Part shown: one piece after another, positions 23,976-36,900 of the stretch
Layout of the letters: every line of letters begins with the position of its first letter
How positions within the stretch are numbered: the stretch's first letter is position 1
NCBI GenBank assembly: GCA_024305405.1
Contig: JAKNDB010000097.1
Coordinates: forward strand, 241,001 to 305,000
Direction: 5' to 3'
Source: Dirofilaria immitis
Taxonomy: Eukaryota; Nematoda; Chromadorea; Rhabditida; Onchocercidae
Length of the DNA: 64,000 nt
Translations under genes and position numbers: made by a program
Notes under the pieces: generated by a model
Told to the model about the DNA's origin: nothing
Databases searched by the model: none
What the model saw: only the letters and a program-made list of their open reading frames with translations

Positions 23976-24058
23976 GAATTGTTGTATGTGTTTGTTCGAT
24001 TCATTTGTATGTGAATTTTTTATTTTGCTTGCTTCCCATTAATTTACATTTTTTTTCA

Positions 24059-25266
24059 ATGAATAATAGAATATTTTCACTGTCGATATCATTTTATACG
24101 GATAACTTGAAATATAAGTTAAGTATACTATATATATAGATAGGTTAGTATATATAGATCGAGATATATATATATATATATATATATATGTATAGTTGAT
24201 ATTCATTTTCGACACATCAAGAAACTTATTTTTTCTTTTAAATTCCAATGATAAATAAAATACGAATTGTTTACATTTTTATATAACAAACGTTGTGCAA
24301 AGTTGAATAATTTATTTCCAGCAATTGAATTAGGAATCAATCGCGAACAGGTTAGCTATATCTTTGACATTTGACCTTTTGCATATTCTCTTTCTTTATA
24401 CTACTTTGTAAAAAATGTTTGAAGGAGATTTTTCGTTAAAATATTATTTTATTTATAATTTATTAAGGTTTGTTTTTTTCTGAAGTTTATTTTTTTTCAG
24501 TTAATATGTATAATTTTAATTATATTTGCTTTTTATCTATCGTTGGGATGTTTTGCTGAATTAATTTGTAATATTTTTGGTTTTGCTTATCCTGCTTATG
24601 CATCAGTTAAAGTAAATTCTTTTTAATTTTTAAATTTTAATAAAAAAGAAAAAATAAATTCTTTTTGATTAATTCAATATTTGTTTATTTCAGGGCAGCA
24701 TTTTTACTTTATCTTTATGTTTACATCGATTATTTCAAATAAAAAGAAAGCAAAAAGAAAAGCTATAATTTAGGCAATTCGAACACGAAATAAGGACGAT
24801 GATACACAATGGCTAATGTACTGGACAGTTTTGCAACATTTTCGATAGCTGATTCGATGATATCTATCATAACAAATTTTCTTCCAGCATATTGGCTATT
24901 TAAGGTGAAATTATGATTTGCGATGAAAAGTTTGTTATATTGAAATAATTTTCCAAAATATAATATTTTAAAATTAATTGAAATAAAAAGAAAAAAATTT
25001 TACGAATAAGATAGCCATAGTAATAAATATATATATTTTATTTAATTGATAATTGCTTATTTCAGGCAGCATTTTTACTTTATCTTCATGTCCCAAATAG
25101 TAATGGAACACGAATGTTATTCTACAAAATTGTCAATCCAATAATTTCAATCATTGATGATTTCATTATCAGTTATCAAAGCAAGCAATGTCAAGAATTA
25201 AAAAGGAATAATTGTCAATCAATAAACATTTTAAAACAATATAATGGATATATTGAAATTAAATGA
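24059..25266 (+). CDS. REEP / TB2-DP1-HVA22 family protein, exon 4 frameshifted
   Basis: Exons: 24,059-24,122, 24,322-24,350, 24,501-24,611, 24,774-24,904 and 25,066-25,266. Phases match throughout. REEP proteins bend tubular ER membrane through hairpin segments. Landmarks are TDNLKYKL and ELGINREQ (usual N-terminal TD-x-L-x-KLE-x-KTGVNR), hydrophobic hairpins, GFAYPAYASVK, the signature KDDDTQWLMYWTV, LPAYWLF, then FLLYLHVPNSNGTRMLF and IVNPIISIID. Predicted length is about 178 residues, close to REEP5/Yop1 size. Exon 4 is 131 nt where 132 are needed: GTTTT at 24,828-24,832 should be GTTTTT, and without it a stop follows at once. All other exons are intact, so a homopolymer consensus error is as likely as a mutation. 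Exon 1 is the least certain. AATAAA lies at 25,297-25,302. Confidence 0.85.
24681..24722 (+). repeat. Decoy copy of the last REEP exon's acceptor
   Basis: TTATTTCAGGGCAGCATTTTTACTTTATCTT here repeats the intron end and first 25 bases of the last REEP exon (25,055-25,090), placed in the intron before exon 4. It has an extra G and soon runs into stops, so using it would truncate the protein. Confidence 0.6.
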
Positions 25267-25466
25267 TAAATTGAAAAAAAAACTGAAAAATACAGCAATA
25301 AAACTAATTGTTATTTATGACTTAAATTTTAATTAAATTAAGGAAAATAAATTTGATAAAATTAAAAATATGCAATCTAATTTTTAAAATATAAAATTTT
25401 AATTTAAATATAAACAATTATATGATAAGCTTACATAAATTATTATAAATTATAATGTCTAACATA

Positions 25467-25468
<2 letters not shown>

Positions 25469-25504
<36 letters not shown>

Positions 25505-25535
25505 ATATATATATCTATATATATATATATATGTA
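25469..25535. repeat. (TG)n-(TA)n microsatellite
   Basis: About 16 TG units followed by TA-rich repeats, between the REEP gene and the convergent minus-strand gene. Confidence 0.9.
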
Positions 25536-25571
25536 TGTTGGGTCAAAGGTTAGTGATAAATTGCATTATTA

Positions 25572-26062
25572 TCATCTATTATACAAACAATTGCAAATAT
25601 TATAGACAACAGATTGATTACCTTGACCGATAGCATTAATGGTATTGTTAGAGCCTGTGCTTTTGAGAATACGCTGAATATAATCTGATTTACTGGGGAT
25701 GTGATAATGATTGTGATTATTGTAATAATCAGGTATAGTAATATCACGAATCGCTAATAGGTTGATAATAAAACATGATATTATAAAATAACGATCGATT
25801 GCTTGCTCGCAAATTTGAATATCAACATGATATCTAGCAAAATGATATTCTGATCTGCGATCAATCCAATAAAAGTTTGCATTTCTGCGATGTTTGATAA
25901 ATGTTAATTATTACTTTTGGTTGATTAGAATGTTTCATCTAGTAATAACTTTATAATTGACCTTGAATAATTCAGACCTTGACCTTTTGCGATACGATCT
26001 ATGAATTTCTTTTTCGTTGCATTAGAAGAAAATACAACATTTGCTAACTCTATGAATTTCAT
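25572..26062 (-). CDS. Unknown protein, at least two exons
   Basis: Exon 1 (26,062-25,950) starts at an ATG directly after an in-frame stop and reads KFIELANVVFSSNATKKKF, then DRIAKGQGLNYSRSIIK, to a GTTATT donor. Exon 2 starts at 25,884 after CATCGCAG, in matching phase, and reads NANFYWIDRRSEYHFARYHV, then DIQICEQAID. The frame stays open to a TGA at 25,572-25,574. A short internal intron (gttatt to cctattag) and a donor at 25,621 are possible alternatives. The FYW-then-C pattern vaguely recalls the nematode CX module, but I cannot confirm it. No signal peptide is visible, and a 5' exon may be missing. The gene is convergent with REEP. Phase match and composition support a real gene. Confidence 0.5.
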
Positions 26063-27171
26063 TCAAATCAATTTATTTATCTAAAAAAATGAAATAAGAA
26101 AAAGGAAGTAAAATTGAGCATTTCGAGAAATTTTTTAATTATTTGTATTCTTGGCTTAATTAATTAATTGCTTACTTTCTTGGCTCAATTAATCAACGGC
26201 ATGATTGCAACCCAAGTAATATATAATGTATATATATATATATATATTTAAAGTCTGCAAAGTAGACTACTAATAAATAATAGACTACTAATAAAATAAT
26301 TAATTGGAAAAATTCGAAAATTTTCTAATATGATATCCTGATGTGTTGAATAGAATTATTTAAATTGAAAAATAGATTATATATATATATTTTGCATTAA
26401 AATTTAGTTACATTATAAAGCATTGCTAAGATTTTGATTTGATTTTTAAAAACTTATGCACATTTTGTCACAGATATTATTATTGCTATCATGTGATATT
26501 ATCAATAATACTATTATTATATAATAAAAATATTTTCAAATATATTGAAATAAAGGAAGACAAAAAATGTTCCATAAATTTAATTTCATAAAAAAAAAGG
26601 ATAAACTTATACACATTTTGATTTTATAATGAAATTGATAAGTTGAATATATTTCCATCATCTATTATCAATAATTACACTATCATATAAGTTAAATATT
26701 TTAAAAAATTATTTCATAAATTATTTCCAAACTTTTTCGTCTCGTAATATATTAGTAAATTATTGCAAAAGAATTTACAGAATAATTCTTCTAATACTTT
26801 CTTCTTATTTATAAAATGTTAATTGTTTAGTAATAATAGTTTATTATTGAAATGGAAGAAGAGGAATAGGAAGGAGTTAATGATAATTCTTCTCGAGAAA
26901 ATATAAAATTGTCCTTGAGATATTTACACATTATCAGCAAATCAATCAAAATTATGCCAATTGCAACAGAGTTGTATGAGATCTATCAATGATCTTTATC
27001 AATTTCCGTCATCGTCCAATAGTAAATTTATCTTTCATTGAAACTACTCATTGATAATTTCCTAATGTTCATTTTCTAATTTTATAAATTATATTATTGT
27101 TAATATTATTTGCAATGATTTTTGATATATTCTTGATAAACAAAAGCGGGCGGGAGAATTGCAAATTTTCG
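26063..27171. other. Intergenic, AT-rich
   Basis: Short TA microsatellites (26,232-26,250 and 26,377-26,390) and little else. One 46-codon frame at 26,852-26,992 (plus) is open except for an amber codon at its sixth position. I would not call it a gene. Confidence 0.6.
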
Positions 27172-27175
27172 AAAA
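27172..27175 (-). terminator. Pol III T-run of tRNA-Lys
   Basis: TTTT on the minus strand about 15 bases downstream of the tRNA 3' end. Confidence 0.6.
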
Positions 27176-27189
27176 GTCTGGTACGCATA

Positions 27190-27262
27190 AGCCCGATGCG
27201 GGGCTCGAACCCGCGACAGCCAGATTAAGAGTCTGGTGCTCTACCGACTGAGCTAACCGGGC
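27190..27262 (-). tRNA. tRNA-Lys (CTT)
   Basis: A complete 73-nt cloverleaf without an intron. The acceptor arm GCCCGGT pairs with ATCGGGC (one G-U), the D arm contains AGCTCAGTCGGTAGAGC, the anticodon loop reads CTCTTAA with anticodon CTT, and the T arm is GCGGGTTCGAGCCCCGC. Internal Pol III A and B boxes are intact. It is a standard eukaryotic nuclear tRNA and should be functional. Confidence 0.97.
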
Positions 27263-30200
27263 CACGGTGGTTGTCTTATATACCTAAAACATTACATTTG
27301 AATGATTAGTTGATTGATAGATTGATCGAGAAATTTTTAATTCTACACAATCAACAATTTAAAATTTTTCACAACATTAATGTATAACAAGATAGGTGGG
27401 GAAATATAAAATGAATTGTAAACTAATTTAATCAATGAATGATATCGTTAAGGTTTAGCATAATTGAAGATTGAAGGATAAGAAATGTGTAAAATTAATT
27501 GAGAAATGAAAGGCTGATGAAAATCAATCGGTAATTTTATTAATTAATTAAAGATAAGCTAAGAAGGCGAAATTAATGGATAAGATGGGAAAAGCTTGAT
27601 ATCTTCTTGTAGATCATATCAGATATGTCCTTCAAAACTCGTTTTTTTGCATGTTGCATCGATCAGCAAAATATTGATATAATCTTGTTGTTAGCAATAC
27701 AGTATGACATGCAAGTACTGTATAACTAAAACTACAGTATAAAGAATATACTGCATAATTATAAGTACAGTGTAAAAGATATCTCATTATAAAAGAGAAT
27801 ATCTTAATTATGATTTATGATTGCTATCGACAAATGAATATTTCATATTAAAGTTAAATGGAAGAAAATGTTTTTATAACTAAATTTATCAAAATAATTT
27901 TACTGACTAATAAGTACATCAATAGAAAGTATCGTAAAGCAAAAGTATTACTGTAAGTATATAAATATAAAAATGATACTGTAAGTATATAAATATAAAA
28001 TGATCAGTTGAACAATCAATATATCAGCATAACGTACCAGTACAATATAAAACATATCAGAATCAGTATAAAGGATAATATCTCATTTATGATTCTTGAT
28101 TACGATAAAAACGAAACAGCTATTAGAATTATATCAATTTCTATTAAAATTAAATGATAAGTAATAAATGATTAAAATTTATCAAAAATTTTACGATTAA
28201 ACATATCAGAAATTTTGTTGATTAATAAATATATCTGCACAAAGTACCAACATACGTATAATTATAAGTTATAATGTATAAAAATCACCAGTGACCAATC
28301 AAAATGACCAATTGACCAAAATGATATATCACTTATAAATACTGATATGAATGAAAAATTATCAATACGAATACAAAAATATCATTATAAATTTAGGTAT
28401 TACATAAGAAATATCAGTGCAGATATGAGCATAAAAAATAATGATTCAATTCAGTATCAATATATCACTACAAAGTGCCAATATATAGGGTATAATATGT
28501 TGAATATGATTCATAATTGTGATAAAATAAAAGTTCTACTAAATAATTCCAGTAATCATATCGATAAATGAATTTTCAATACTAAAATTAAATAATAGAA
28601 AAGATTTTTGCAATTAAATTAATCAAAAATTGAATTAATTTTAATGAAAAGGTTTTGAATCTAATAATTTGAAAAAGTTTTACAAAAAAATTTCAAAGCA
28701 TTAAATAATTCAAATATTAATTCATTTTAAACTTTATTAACTTCGAAATTTTGAATTTTCCAAACTTACAAATAATTCAAATTTCAAATTGATAAATTGA
28801 TTGCGAGAAATAAAAAAAAGTGAATGAAATGAATTTGGTAATGAAGCATGTTAAAATATATTATTCGAATCATTCTTACAAAATCCTTCACTTTAATCTC
28901 GACATGATAAAAATGATTATAATTAAAATAGAAATTAAAAAGAATTAATCTAATTTATAATAAATGCAATTTAGAGCAATTAAAATTTCGTTCTTATAAA
29001 ATTAAATCGTTTTAAAATATTTGCTTAAATATTAAGTAGATGGAATAAATAATAACTATTTAAGTTTTTCGTTTTCTTTTTTCGATTAATTATGAAAAAA
29101 TTGATATCCTTTTGATTAAAATTTTAATTTATTTAAATAATAAATATTTAAATTCTTTGTTTTTTGATTAATAAAATTTTAATTATAACAATAAGAAATT
29201 AAGTTCGTTGCTTTTTCAATTACTAAAATTTTAATTTATTTAAATAATAAATATTTAAGTTTTTCGTTTTTTTCGATTAATTATGAAAAAATTGATATCT
29301 TTTGATTAATAAATTTTAGTTTAATCAATTAATAATTATTTATTTGAATAAAATTTTAATTTATTTCACACTTTTTTCCAACCGATATCATATTATTTCA
29401 TATACTATATCTTGTTAATATAAATATATTAACAAGATATATTTGATTAAGTTAAGAAGATTCATAAATAATATAGGTATATTCGATTGATAGTATTATC
29501 AAGTTGTTTTGCTTATTTCATTGAACTTCCCGGGCAATTATTGACATATATTATCGACCGGGCATTTTCTTGACCATTTATGATAAATAGACAGACATAG
29601 GCGGAGTTGAATATTCTCATCTATCGGTCAGTGAACGAATATCCTTCAATAATTATTCGTTACGACCAATGCCAACAACATCGATGACCATCATCCTTCA
29701 TTTGCAACAACAAACAAAGGGTCATTCGGTTGAATGGTTTGTTGGTCCACTCCTTATCCAGCTGACCTTGTTTCATCGTCCACTTACTTCTTTCCAACAA
29801 TCCTTATACCTAATATTTGTTGACAAAAGTTTTAGTCATTTCGAAAATTAAAAAAAAATGTTTTAAAATATTTTAATCTCTAAACATTATCCTATTTCAT
29901 TTTTTGATTTAAAATTAAAATCTCAAACTTTGATAGTTTAAATTTCGATAATCAAACTAAAATAAATTAATTTAAATATTATATTAAATTAAATATTATA
30001 TTAATTAAATAATTGAAATAAATTAATTTAAATTAAAATAATAAACAAATTAAGCATAAAATTTTTGTTTGTAAAAAATTAATCACTAAAATTATCAATT
30101 TATATAATAAAACACAAAATTTTATTTATGAAAAAAAATTATCATTAAAATTATCAATTTCCATAATAATCATTTCATTTGAATAATTTTATGCAAATAA

Positions 30201-30315
30201 ATCTCTTTAAATGATGACGCTTTTTTTCTTTTAACTCCCTCCTCATTTGCATAATGTTTAGCAAATTTAAGAATTGAATTTGAAGTTTAATCGATTTTGA
30301 ACTTAACTTCTCTCG
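27263..30315. other. Intergenic, AT-rich
   Basis: 27,640-28,560 is a loose patchwork of TACAGTATAA-like words. 29,048-29,120 and 29,246-29,318 are a direct duplication. 29,530-29,850 is a distinctly GC-richer island (with 'cccgggcaattattgac' and 'ccgggcattttcttgacc') about 500-800 bp upstream of the next gene. The island could be its promoter or a 5' exon. The 60-codon frame at 29,669-29,851 lies in it but shows no recognisable product. Confidence 0.5.
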
Positions 30316-30956
30316 ATGGCATACATATTTCCACTGATCCTCATTTCACTTTGCATTGCTTCAGCGGTATGTTTTTTGCATAATTTAATATATTTCAAAT
30401 GATAAGATTATGATAAGTGATTAATTAATTAATCAATCGATGCATATATTTTGAAATTCTTTTAGTAATAAAATTTTTTAGAAGAAAAATTGAGGATTAT
30501 TCTTGAATTTTCTTTTTTGTTTTTTTTTTTTTTTAGCAAGTAACCGATGAATCGGAATTAGATGTTGGTATTGCTGCGGAACAACAGGATAGCAGTACCA
30601 ATGTTACCGAAACTGAACATGACGAATCAGCAACAACAACAATAACAATAACAGGTGATACTAATGAAAATTATCATCATTATCATTATCATGATGATGA
30701 AGAAACTGCAATTGCAATTGATGAAAATGAACCAAGAATGTTTAAACTACATCAAGTTGCTGTAGATGAACAAGCAAATCAGAATGATACAATTGCTACA
30801 AATGCTACCGTTAGTGATATTAATGATACGACGATAGCTGAAGTTAACGAAGCAACAACAATAGCAACAACAATAACAACAACAATTGGTGATACTCATC
30901 AACATGAACATCATCATCATGATAGTAGTGATGCTGATCATCATCATCATCATTAA
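30316..30956 (+). CDS. Small secreted acidic histidine-rich protein
   Basis: Two exons, 30,316-30,366 and 30,537-30,956, joined in phase 0 across a 170-nt intron with GTATGT donor and a T15-AG acceptor, give 156 residues. Exon 1 is a clean 17-residue signal peptide ending IASA before Gln. The mature protein is acidic and rich in Thr, Asn, Asp and Glu. It has NVT, NAT and NDT sites for N-glycosylation and Thr-Ile-Thr runs. A first histidine cluster (HHYHYHDDEE) lies near the middle and a His-Asp-rich tail (HEHHHHDSSDADHHHHH) at the end. Histidine-acid clusters of this kind can bind metals such as zinc or copper; that role is inference. No family is recognised. AATAAA lies at 31,101-31,106. Confidence 0.75.
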
Positions 30957-32035
30957 TAATAATTTTGCTAAGAAGCGATAAAAATTATTATGGTTTGTTG
31001 AAATTTTTCATTTTTTTAATGAAACTTTTTTATTAATTACTTTTTCTTTTTCTTTTCTGCTTGTTAATTAAAATTTTGTTTTTTTGTTTTTTAATACATA
31101 AATAAATATTTAAATTTCCCTTTTTTTCTTTATTTATTTTAAAAGTTTATATTTCGTAATAAAAGTTTTTTACATTTTGTTAAAATTTATATTATTACAG
31201 GTTAATGAATGGTATTATTCATCGATTAACAATTTATCAATAATAATGATGACTGATAATGATAATCGATAATAATTTTTGTTTTTGCACTTTCCTTCTT
31301 TTTGTTTTTTTTTTTTATTTATTTTTAGATAATTGAATTGGAATATTTTTAAGCATTGATTATTTAATAATTTTAATTTCATTTAATGATATGATATAAT
31401 AATTCATCATCATATTCTAACTTTGTCAATACATGATACTAATTTGATTGCAAAATGTTGTGAACTAATCTCTGATCGTGATAATTTGATATCATTTAAT
31501 TAATAAATAATTTAATCAATTTTCTATCATTTGCATTTCAAGCATAAATTCACAATATCAAAATTATGCATATAAAATTCCTCGAAATATCTCATAAATC
31601 TTAATGAAGCAGAAAAATTAAATATGAATTTAAATTTAAACTTATAGTGTTAATTTTAACAGATTAAACTATCACATTTAATTTATCGATTGATTTTAAA
31701 TTGCCAATTAATTAATTGATTAATTAGCATAATTGTTGAAATATCAAATATGTATGCTTTTTAAAATATATTTTAATATTATATAATAAGTACGAATGAG
31801 TAATTAATTAAATTTTAATTTATAATTATAATATTTTTATTATAATAAAAATTTTTAATATATCATACATTTTATACATATAATCCATAAATTTTTATAA
31901 ATCTGTTATTTGATAAAATTTAATTTTAAAGCCTTAAAAGTATTGAAATATCATTTTAAAAATTTCTTTTAAATTATTTATAGGTTAATCGAATGTTGAT
32001 AAACTTTATCTCATATATTTGATCTGATAATAAAT

Positions 32036-32075
32036 ATGATGATGATGATGATGATAATGATAATGATGATGATAG
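32036..32075. repeat. (GAT)n microsatellite
   Basis: ATGATGATG array with a few ATA interruptions. Confidence 0.85.
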
Positions 32076-34934
32076 TAATCTAAATATTACGATTGTATGG
32101 GATAAAGTCAGCAATAATTAATTAGCACAATATGTAATATATTTCATCAAATCTAGGTCATGAGTCATAAAAGTAATTTGGAAATTATCATTTCCATTCA
32201 ATTTAACCATTTAAAGTTATTACCAATTAATGATAACTTTTCATTATCCATGTTTTATCATACATTTGAAATACTGATAAAAATTATCAATGCCAATGAT
32301 AACAATGCCCGCTATTATTTTAAATTGAACTTTTAATTTAATTAAAACTTCAAATATGAATTAATAAAATGTCAAATGTTAAAACAAAATTTTAAAATTA
32401 TTATTTCATAATAAATTTTACAAATTAAAATTTTGTTTATCAATTGATGATAAATATTATTAAAATAAACATTAAATATTTAATTTTTGATAAAAATTTA
32501 AGATCTAAATTAAAACTCATTTGATAAAATTTAATAATATCAATATGAAAATGATAAAAGTAAATTGAAAAATTGAAATATTAAAGAATTCAATATAAAA
32601 TGCATAAATTTCATTTAAAATTTTGAATAATATAATAGCGATAATTTAATAATTTAAAAATTTATTTCTTTCGATTCTAAAATGAATTTTAAAAGTTTAA
32701 ATTTAACAATTTCGACTATTTATCTTATCTTTTACGTAAATATGCACAAATATGAATTGTTATTCTTCCGGTACGCCTATTTCTTTAATCAATTCAAGCA
32801 AACAATTCTCGAGAAATCATTTGAAACCTAATGTAAATATGTCAAATATAACTTAATAAACTTTTATTTCCTCTTCCTTTCTCGCTGTATTTTTATGCAT
32901 AACTAATAAAATCACAATATTATAAATTTTTATTGAAACAAAATTTTTTTATTAAAAAAATGATAATTATTGATTATCAATTCGATATGATAAATCATTA
33001 CTTTTATCACTTTTAAAAGATAATAAATCTTTCATATTATTTTTGCTAAAAATTTTTTCTTCTATTAATTAGAAAAGCATAATTTGATGGATTTTTGCTT
33101 ATTTTTCTTCTTATCAATTTTTTAATTTTTGTTTTTTTTTGTTATAAATTTTGGAAAGTTATTTAATCGCTAAGAAAAGTCAATTTGTTTTTTAATCAAA
33201 ATAAGTTTATCATTTATGATATATACATATTATCATAATTACAAATTTTGAAAAATTATTTTATCACTAAGGAGAACCAAATTTTTTTAATTAATATAAG
33301 TTTATCATTTATGATACATATATATTGTCATAATTACTTTTTCGTTATAAAAATAATACTTTTGATAGAAAACATGCGACTGATATTGATATTATTTGTG
33401 ATAATAATTAAAAATAGATTAGTCAATAAGCTTTTTTAATTTAAAAATAATTGAAGTGAATTAATCGATAACTGGATAACATGGATATTTGGGTTAATAA
33501 TCAGAATAGATTAATTAGTAATCGATAATTTGAATCAGAATAGATTAATTATTAATCGATAGCTTGGATTGAATTCATTTACATATAATCTTAATTTTTC
33601 GTTTGTTCTTTTTATTACGAACAATAATAATTATAGAATTATTGGAAAATATACAAGTATAATATAAATACTTGCAATTAATAATCAAAATAAAATTAAT
33701 AAGTAAATTATTGATAAATTGATAATAAATTATTAAGTTACTAAATTGAATATACGATACTAAATATATTCTAATTTCTATTGTTGGTTGCGTTTAAAAA
33801 GTTATGCTAATGTGAAATGAAAAATAAATAAGTAAAAAAATTTTATATTACCAATAGGCTTATAAGAAATGATAAGTGGAAAGAAATACTGGGCTATAAA
33901 GATAATCATGCTGATAAGTGGACTATCATTAAAGCATATAAATGACCAGTGTGCAGTACTTAATTTTTTCTTTTTTTATGATAATGAGCAGCTGATATCA
34001 ATGATATATTGTTTCAGCACATACTTTATATTACTTTCAATATTTATGAATTTATCATTTTATTGCATAGAATTTATGGAATATATTATAGCAATAATGC
34101 ATGCATATTTTGCATGTATTATGCGTGCAGCAGCATATCGAATGTAAGCATTTGTTTGAATATATTTAATATTCTCGGCATATTGCATGGTATGCAAGAC
34201 TTGCAACATATGAATTGAATATCATTGCTATTCGTCAATCTTAGTCTCGATTTAGTCCCGATTTTTCCTCTTCTTTTTCTGATTTAAAAACAAAAAAATA
34301 AGCAAAAAAAAAGAAGGGAAAAATGTCCAAAATGCTTATTTAACATTTAACATTGACATGAAGTCCTTTGAGGACAATGCGCTAGGTTGCACTTTTCAGG
34401 CTTGTTTTTTGAATTGTTTCAGAATATTTTAGTCAATTTTAGAAGTTTTTGAAACTTCGAATTTTCAATTAACAATCAAAAATTCATTGCAATCATATAT
34501 TTTTCATAAGGTCGAAATAATTTAAGAATATTTTTGATACAAAAAAATGCAATAATTTATATATAGAAAATGAATTAATAATTTAAATTTATATTTGTAA
34601 TATTTTTATTTATATTTTTTGTAATATAAATTTAATTTTTAATTAAATATTTGAAATTTTTGCAAAAATTATAATCGAATTGTTTAAATTTTATTTCCAT
34701 TCATTTCCTATTTAATTAATTTAATTTTTTATTAATTATATGCTATCGATGCTTTTACATTAAATTAACAACAATAAATACTTACTGTATGATAAATATT
34801 AAACATTAATAAAGTGAAAAATTAGCACATAAAAAAATGCTGATTAAAAGTAGCAAATTAATTAGTGTTAACATTTAATTTACTTAATTGCTTATTCCTC
34901 TAATCTCGAGAATAATGATTAAATTTTGGATAGT

Positions 34935-34966
34935 AAAAAAGAAAGAAAGAAAGAAAGAAAGAAAAG
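34935..34966. repeat. (GAAA)n microsatellite
   Basis: About seven GAAA units. Confidence 0.9.
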
Positions 34967-35182
34967 GAATATAAAATTTAGTCCACGATCTATTAAATTT
35001 TATGGCACATTCAAATTTCCTGCAACGATAATGTCTTTTCATATAATTATGCAAAGAAAAAAGAGATTAATTAGTAGCATTAAATTTCAAATGTATTTTT
35101 CTTTTTTTCCAATTATCAAATTTTATTTATGACTTTTCACCTCTTCTTCTAAATGATCTTTTTTCTTTCAATTTTATAATAA

Positions 35183-35203
35183 AAGAGAGAGAGAGAGAGA
35201 GAA
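35183..35203. repeat. (GA)n microsatellite
   Basis: About ten GA units. Confidence 0.9.
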
Positions 35204-35280
35204 AAAATTTGATTAGTCAGATAATCAGCAATAAAATAAATGATTTCTTCTAAGAGTATGAGATGAAATTATCATATAGA

Positions 35281-35590
35281 TCGATAGATTGCAACAACAA
35301 TAAGCAATAAGAAACAATGACAATAACAGTAACAATAATAACAGTAAGAATAATAAAAACAGAAATAAAATAGCAACAACAATAACAGCAATAACGATGA
35401 CAATAATAACCATAACAGTGATAACAATGACAGCAGCAACAATAAAAGCAATAGCAGTAACAACGATGACAATAAGAGCAACAACAGTAACAACAATAGC
35501 AATAACAGTAACGACGGTCACAATAAGAGTGACAACAATAACATTAACAACAATAATGATAACAATAAATGATAACAACAAATTACAATG
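35281..35590. repeat. Imperfect trinucleotide array (CAA/TAA/CAG type)
   Basis: About 300 bp built from AAC, AAT, AGC, AGT and ATG triplets in one register. The fixed register keeps frames open on both strands (Thr/Ile/Val or Leu-rich peptides), which explains the long overlapping frames here. Confidence 0.8.
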
Positions 35591-36487
35591 ATACGTATAT
35601 ATTACTTATTGTTATTGTTGTTGCTGTTATTTCGTATTCATTCAATTGTTTCTCTTCTTTTGAATTATCAAAAATCAATTTTTTCCCCGATCAATAATTA
35701 ATCCATTTAATTTGATTAATTATTAATCAATTAATTTAGTAAAAATTTTTAAATTATCAATGATATTTTGATATAAAAATTAATAGGAAATGAAAAATTG
35801 ATCAAAAATAATTTAATAAAATTTAAGCAAATTTTCAATTTTTTCTCTTTCAATTTGCTTTTATTTCCTTTTATTTTTTTTTCATTTTTTCCCTCTCTTA
35901 GCTTTTGCCAAATCTTTCATTACAAATTCATTTTTCATTCATTCAAAATTTGTGCCATTCCATTTTTATTTTCAATGTTTTGATTTTTATCGATTATTTG
36001 CTTCTCTCTTCCAATTTTTCCTTTCTTTTACAATTTTTTTCTTTTTTCATTTCTATTTTAGTAAAAGTAAATTTAAATTTATAATTTTTTCAAGCAATAA
36101 TAATTATCGTATCCTATCTTTGTTTTACGGTAGTATTGGTACAGTAGTGGCATAACGATAAATACAATAGTATCAGTAGCACTAGTATTATATATGTATA
36201 TATATAGTATATACAGTATTATTATTGATGAAATTAGCTGTGCTATCTAATCGGTGCGGGATTTTTCAATTCCATAGAGATCATGCATGATATCTATCTC
36301 ATTTGCATTAATAATTTCATGATAATAATACTGTATCATCCTATATATCTTATAATTTAGTATCCACTAAAACAGGTGGTTTTACAGCTCTCTATTATTA
36401 TTTTCGTTTCATTTTTTTATTGATTATTTGTTTTATTTTATTTTATTTTTTAATCTTTTACTATTGTCATTATTATTTTTATTTTTA

Positions 36488-36900
36488 AAAAAATAATACG
36501 ATAAAATAGAAATGCAAAAAAATTGAAATATTTTAAATTTTGAAATATTGAAATATTTTAGTTGTACTACTGTCATAATTTAAAATAATACGGTAAAGTA
36601 GAAATACAAAAAAATTGAAGTGTTTTAAATTTTGAAATAATGAAATATTTTAGTTGTACTACTGTCATAATTTAAAATAATACGGTAAAGTAGAAATACA
36701 AAAAAAATTGAAGTGTTTTAAATTTTGAAATAATGAAATATTTTAGTTGTACTACTGTCATAATTTAAAATAATACGGTAAAGTAGAAATACAAAAAAAT
36801 TGAAATATTTTAAATTTTGAAATAATGAAATATTTTAGTTGTACTACTGTCATTAATTTGAAATAATACGGTGAAGTAGAAATATGAAAAAATTGGAATG
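36488..36900. repeat. 93-bp minisatellite, about 4.5 units
   Basis: Units start near 36,488, 36,581, 36,673, 36,766 and 36,859 and carry 'ttttagttgtactactgtca' followed by 'aataatacggtaaagtagaa'. The outer units are more diverged than the inner ones. Confidence 0.9.

Noticed and set aside
23810..24139. 109-codon plus-strand frame as an independent gene
   Set aside because: Only its last part (from the ATG at 24,059) fits the N-terminus of REEP with a proper splice phase. The rest is Phe/Leu-rich AT sequence.
25572..25884. CX-module domain assignment
   Set aside because: Only an FYW and a later cysteine fit. The rest of the family pattern is not visible.
30747..30953. 68-codon minus-strand frame with a Cys-Tyr run
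   Set aside because: Antisense of the histidine-rich coding exon.
35225..35590. Several long overlapping frames
   Set aside because: They come from a trinucleotide array kept in one register and give pure Leu/Val/Ile or Thr runs on both strands.
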